Program-made: the position numbers and the translations under genes
Source of the DNA: Alphaproteobacteria bacterium UBA7314
GTDB lineage: Bacteria > Pseudomonadota > Alphaproteobacteria > MPNO01 > UBA830
Assembly: GCA_002471575.1 (NCBI GenBank)
Contig: DKQG01000053.1
Span: 7,365 to 71,364, forward strand
DNA length: 64,000 nucleotides
Reading direction: 5' to 3'
The notes under the pieces: model-generated
Told to the model about the DNA's origin: nothing
The model's input: only the letters and a program-made list of their open reading frames with translations
The model's database searches: none
Part shown: positions 62,988 to 64,000 of the stretch, in pieces
Position numbering within the stretch: the stretch's first letter is position 1
How the letters are laid out: every line of letters begins with the position of its first letter

Positions 62988-63455
62988 TTGGTTGGCTCAA
63001 AACCCACAAAGCTAAAAATTCTCTCCACCGCTCTGATAGTCGTTTCCTGCTTGCTATCAGTCAGTTCGGTTGCGCACCCAGATGCAAAGGGAGTGGTGAA
63101 AGAGCGAATGGTAGCAATGAAAGCTCTAGCCTCCTCCATGAAGGCTCTAAGTCAGGTAAAGAGCGGCAAAATGCCGATTGCCGCCTCGTCAAAAATCAGT
63201 GAGAAGATCATTGAGCTGAGCAAATTGATCCCTGAACAATTTCCAGCGGGAACATATTCCTTCCCCAGTGAAGCCAGCCCAAAGATAGATAGTGAACGAG
63301 CGCGTTTTGAGCGAATAGCCGCAAGATTAGGAGAGGCCGCTTCTACGATTCCAAAAATTGCACAGGCAAGAGATTTAAAAAAATTTACATCGTCTTTTAG
63401 AGACATAGGTAAAACGTGCTCTGACTGCCATAAAGCATTTCGCGTGAAGAGGTAG
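62988..63455 (+). CDS. Cytochrome c'-like protein
   Basis: A 155-residue secreted heme protein. A signal peptide (about 1-29, LKILSTALIVVSCLLSVSSVAH) is followed by a four-helix body, and the heme site CSDCH (144-148) is near the C-terminus, as in cytochrome c'. The start is TTG at 62988, 7 bases after GGAG. A redox or NO-binding role is possible. It lies beside the carotenoid genes, but the functional link is unknown. Confidence 0.8.
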   Translation: MVGSKPTKLKILSTALIVVSCLLSVSSVAHPDAKGVVKERMVAMKALASSMKALSQVKSGKMPIAASSKISEKIIELSKLIPEQFPAGTYSFPSEASPKIDSERARFERIAARLGEAASTIPKIAQARDLKKFTSSFRDIGKTCSDCHKAFRVKR

Positions 63456-63511
63456 CGGTAACGCGAATAAGGCTACGAGACGCCGCTCCGATTAATTTGG
63501 ATTTTCTTGCC

Positions 63512-63976
63512 ATGAAAAACACTTCCCGCCGACAAGCAACCGGTCTGATTTTCGCCGGCTTTATCTCAGCCAACACTTGGCTTGGGGTTGGGTCGCCTGC
63601 AGCGGCGGCAACACGGGGAGTAGTGTTCAAATCGCCCTCCTGTGGCTGTTGCACTGAGTGGGTTAAGGTCCTGAGGCGCGCGGGTATCAACCTCGAGGTT
63701 AAGGACGTCGAGTCGCTCTCAAAGATAAAAAAAATGTTACAGGTTCCAGCAGCGTTACAATCCTGTCACACGGCGATAATAGGTAATTATGTGGTCGAAG
63801 GGCATGTGCCCGTCCGTGAGATAAAGAGGTTACTCGATGAAAAACCGAAGGCTACAGGAATTGCAGTGCCAGGCATGCCCATTGGGTCCCCTGGTATGGA
63901 ACAGGGTGTCCGAAGAGAGTCTTACCAAGTTTTTCTTTTTCGAGATGGTGGTAATCGTGTCTTCGCTGAATATTGA
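63512..63976 (+). CDS. DUF411 family protein (putative copper-binding)
   Basis: A 154-residue exported protein. A Tat-like signal (SRRQATGLIFAGFISANTW) is followed by the DUF411 body: FKSPSCGCCTEWVKVLRRAG, SCHTAIIGNYVVEGHVP and VPGMPIGSPGME. The Cys-rich CGCC site likely binds copper. The start at the second Met (63512) gives the signal its normal position. It lies at the right edge of the A+T-rich island. Confidence 0.85.
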   Translation: MKNTSRRQATGLIFAGFISANTWLGVGSPAAAATRGVVFKSPSCGCCTEWVKVLRRAGINLEVKDVESLSKIKKMLQVPAALQSCHTAIIGNYVVEGHVPVREIKRLLDEKPKATGIAVPGMPIGSPGMEQGVRRESYQVFLFRDGGNRVFAEY

Positions 63977-64000
63977 TGGGTAACGCTATTAATATTAGTC

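Larger units (their letters stand above)
56370..64000. other. A+T-rich photoheterotrophy island
   Basis: From about 56,370 to the right edge the DNA is clearly richer in A and T, with codon third positions less G/C-biased than in the flanking genes (for example runs such as GAAAATATTTTTTCTTAA at 59870). It contains a proteorhodopsin, five carotenoid/retinal genes, a cytochrome and a DUF411 protein. This is the usual sign of horizontal acquisition. I found no flanking tRNA, integrase or direct repeat in the window. Confidence 0.7.

Overview
The window is chromosomal DNA of an alphaproteobacterium, most likely a marine, sunlit-water member related to Rhodospirillales/SAR116-type lineages. This rests on the gene orders infB-rbfA-truB-rpsO-pnp, ubiE-ubiB-coaBC-dut-moeB and rpsT-rhodanese-dnaA-dnaN-recF-gyrB, on an Irr-type Fur protein with ICE-like boxes, on a RegB/RegA redox pair, on an MmcB protein, and on a proteorhodopsin/retinal cassette. 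The taxon is inferred from gene content only.

Layout. 1-5 kb: translation and RNA-decay genes. 5-10 kb: a nitronate monooxygenase-like gene behind a perfect palindrome, then irr and a rubrerythrin / Fe-S oxidoreductase / DUF3501 operon that carries an ICE-type box on its promoter. 10-18 kb: SH3-domain protein, hydroxyacid dehydrogenase, and a minus-strand ubiquinone/CoA/dUTPase operon facing mutM. 18-26 kb: the dnaA-dnaN-recF-gyrB replication block. 26-37 kb: PBP1A, a DapA-like lyase, YcgN and SCO1, an ankyrin protein, an ABC-2 exporter, RegB-RegA and an overlapping HprK-like gene. 37-50 kb: surface polysaccharide genes (UDP-xylose synthase, two asparagine-synthase-type amidotransferases, bi-domain oxidoreductase, heparinase-like lyase, gmhA, hldE). 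50-56 kb: mmcB, two tiny related ORFs, a TPR-methyltransferase, an EutA-like protein with His-rich tails, and a bicupin. 56.4-64 kb: a visibly A+T-richer island with blue-type proteorhodopsin, crtE-crtI-crtB-crtY-blh, a cytochrome c'-like protein and a DUF411 protein.

A recurring theme is gene decay. Between intact genes I can read remnants of cbiB/cobD, a Bcr/CflA-type exporter with its middle deleted, a glycosyltransferase N-terminus, an FkbM methyltransferase, an NDP-sugar dehydrogenase, a CheY-like receiver and possibly a DUF4344 protease. The genome seems to be losing accessory functions in the 28-53 kb part while keeping its core operons.

How the parts work together. Irr probably couples iron/heme status to the rubrerythrin operon, which handles peroxide or iron stress. 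RegBA with SCO1 nearby suggests redox control of respiration. The light cassette makes beta-carotene, cleaves it to retinal and supplies a light-driven proton pump; a strong stem-loop between the opsin and crtE probably keeps opsin output above that of the carotenoid enzymes. The least explained units are the EutA-like/bicupin pair, the HprK-like gene fused to the RegBA operon, and the twin short ORFs at 51.0-51.4 kb. I saw no tRNA, rRNA, CRISPR array or insertion sequence.
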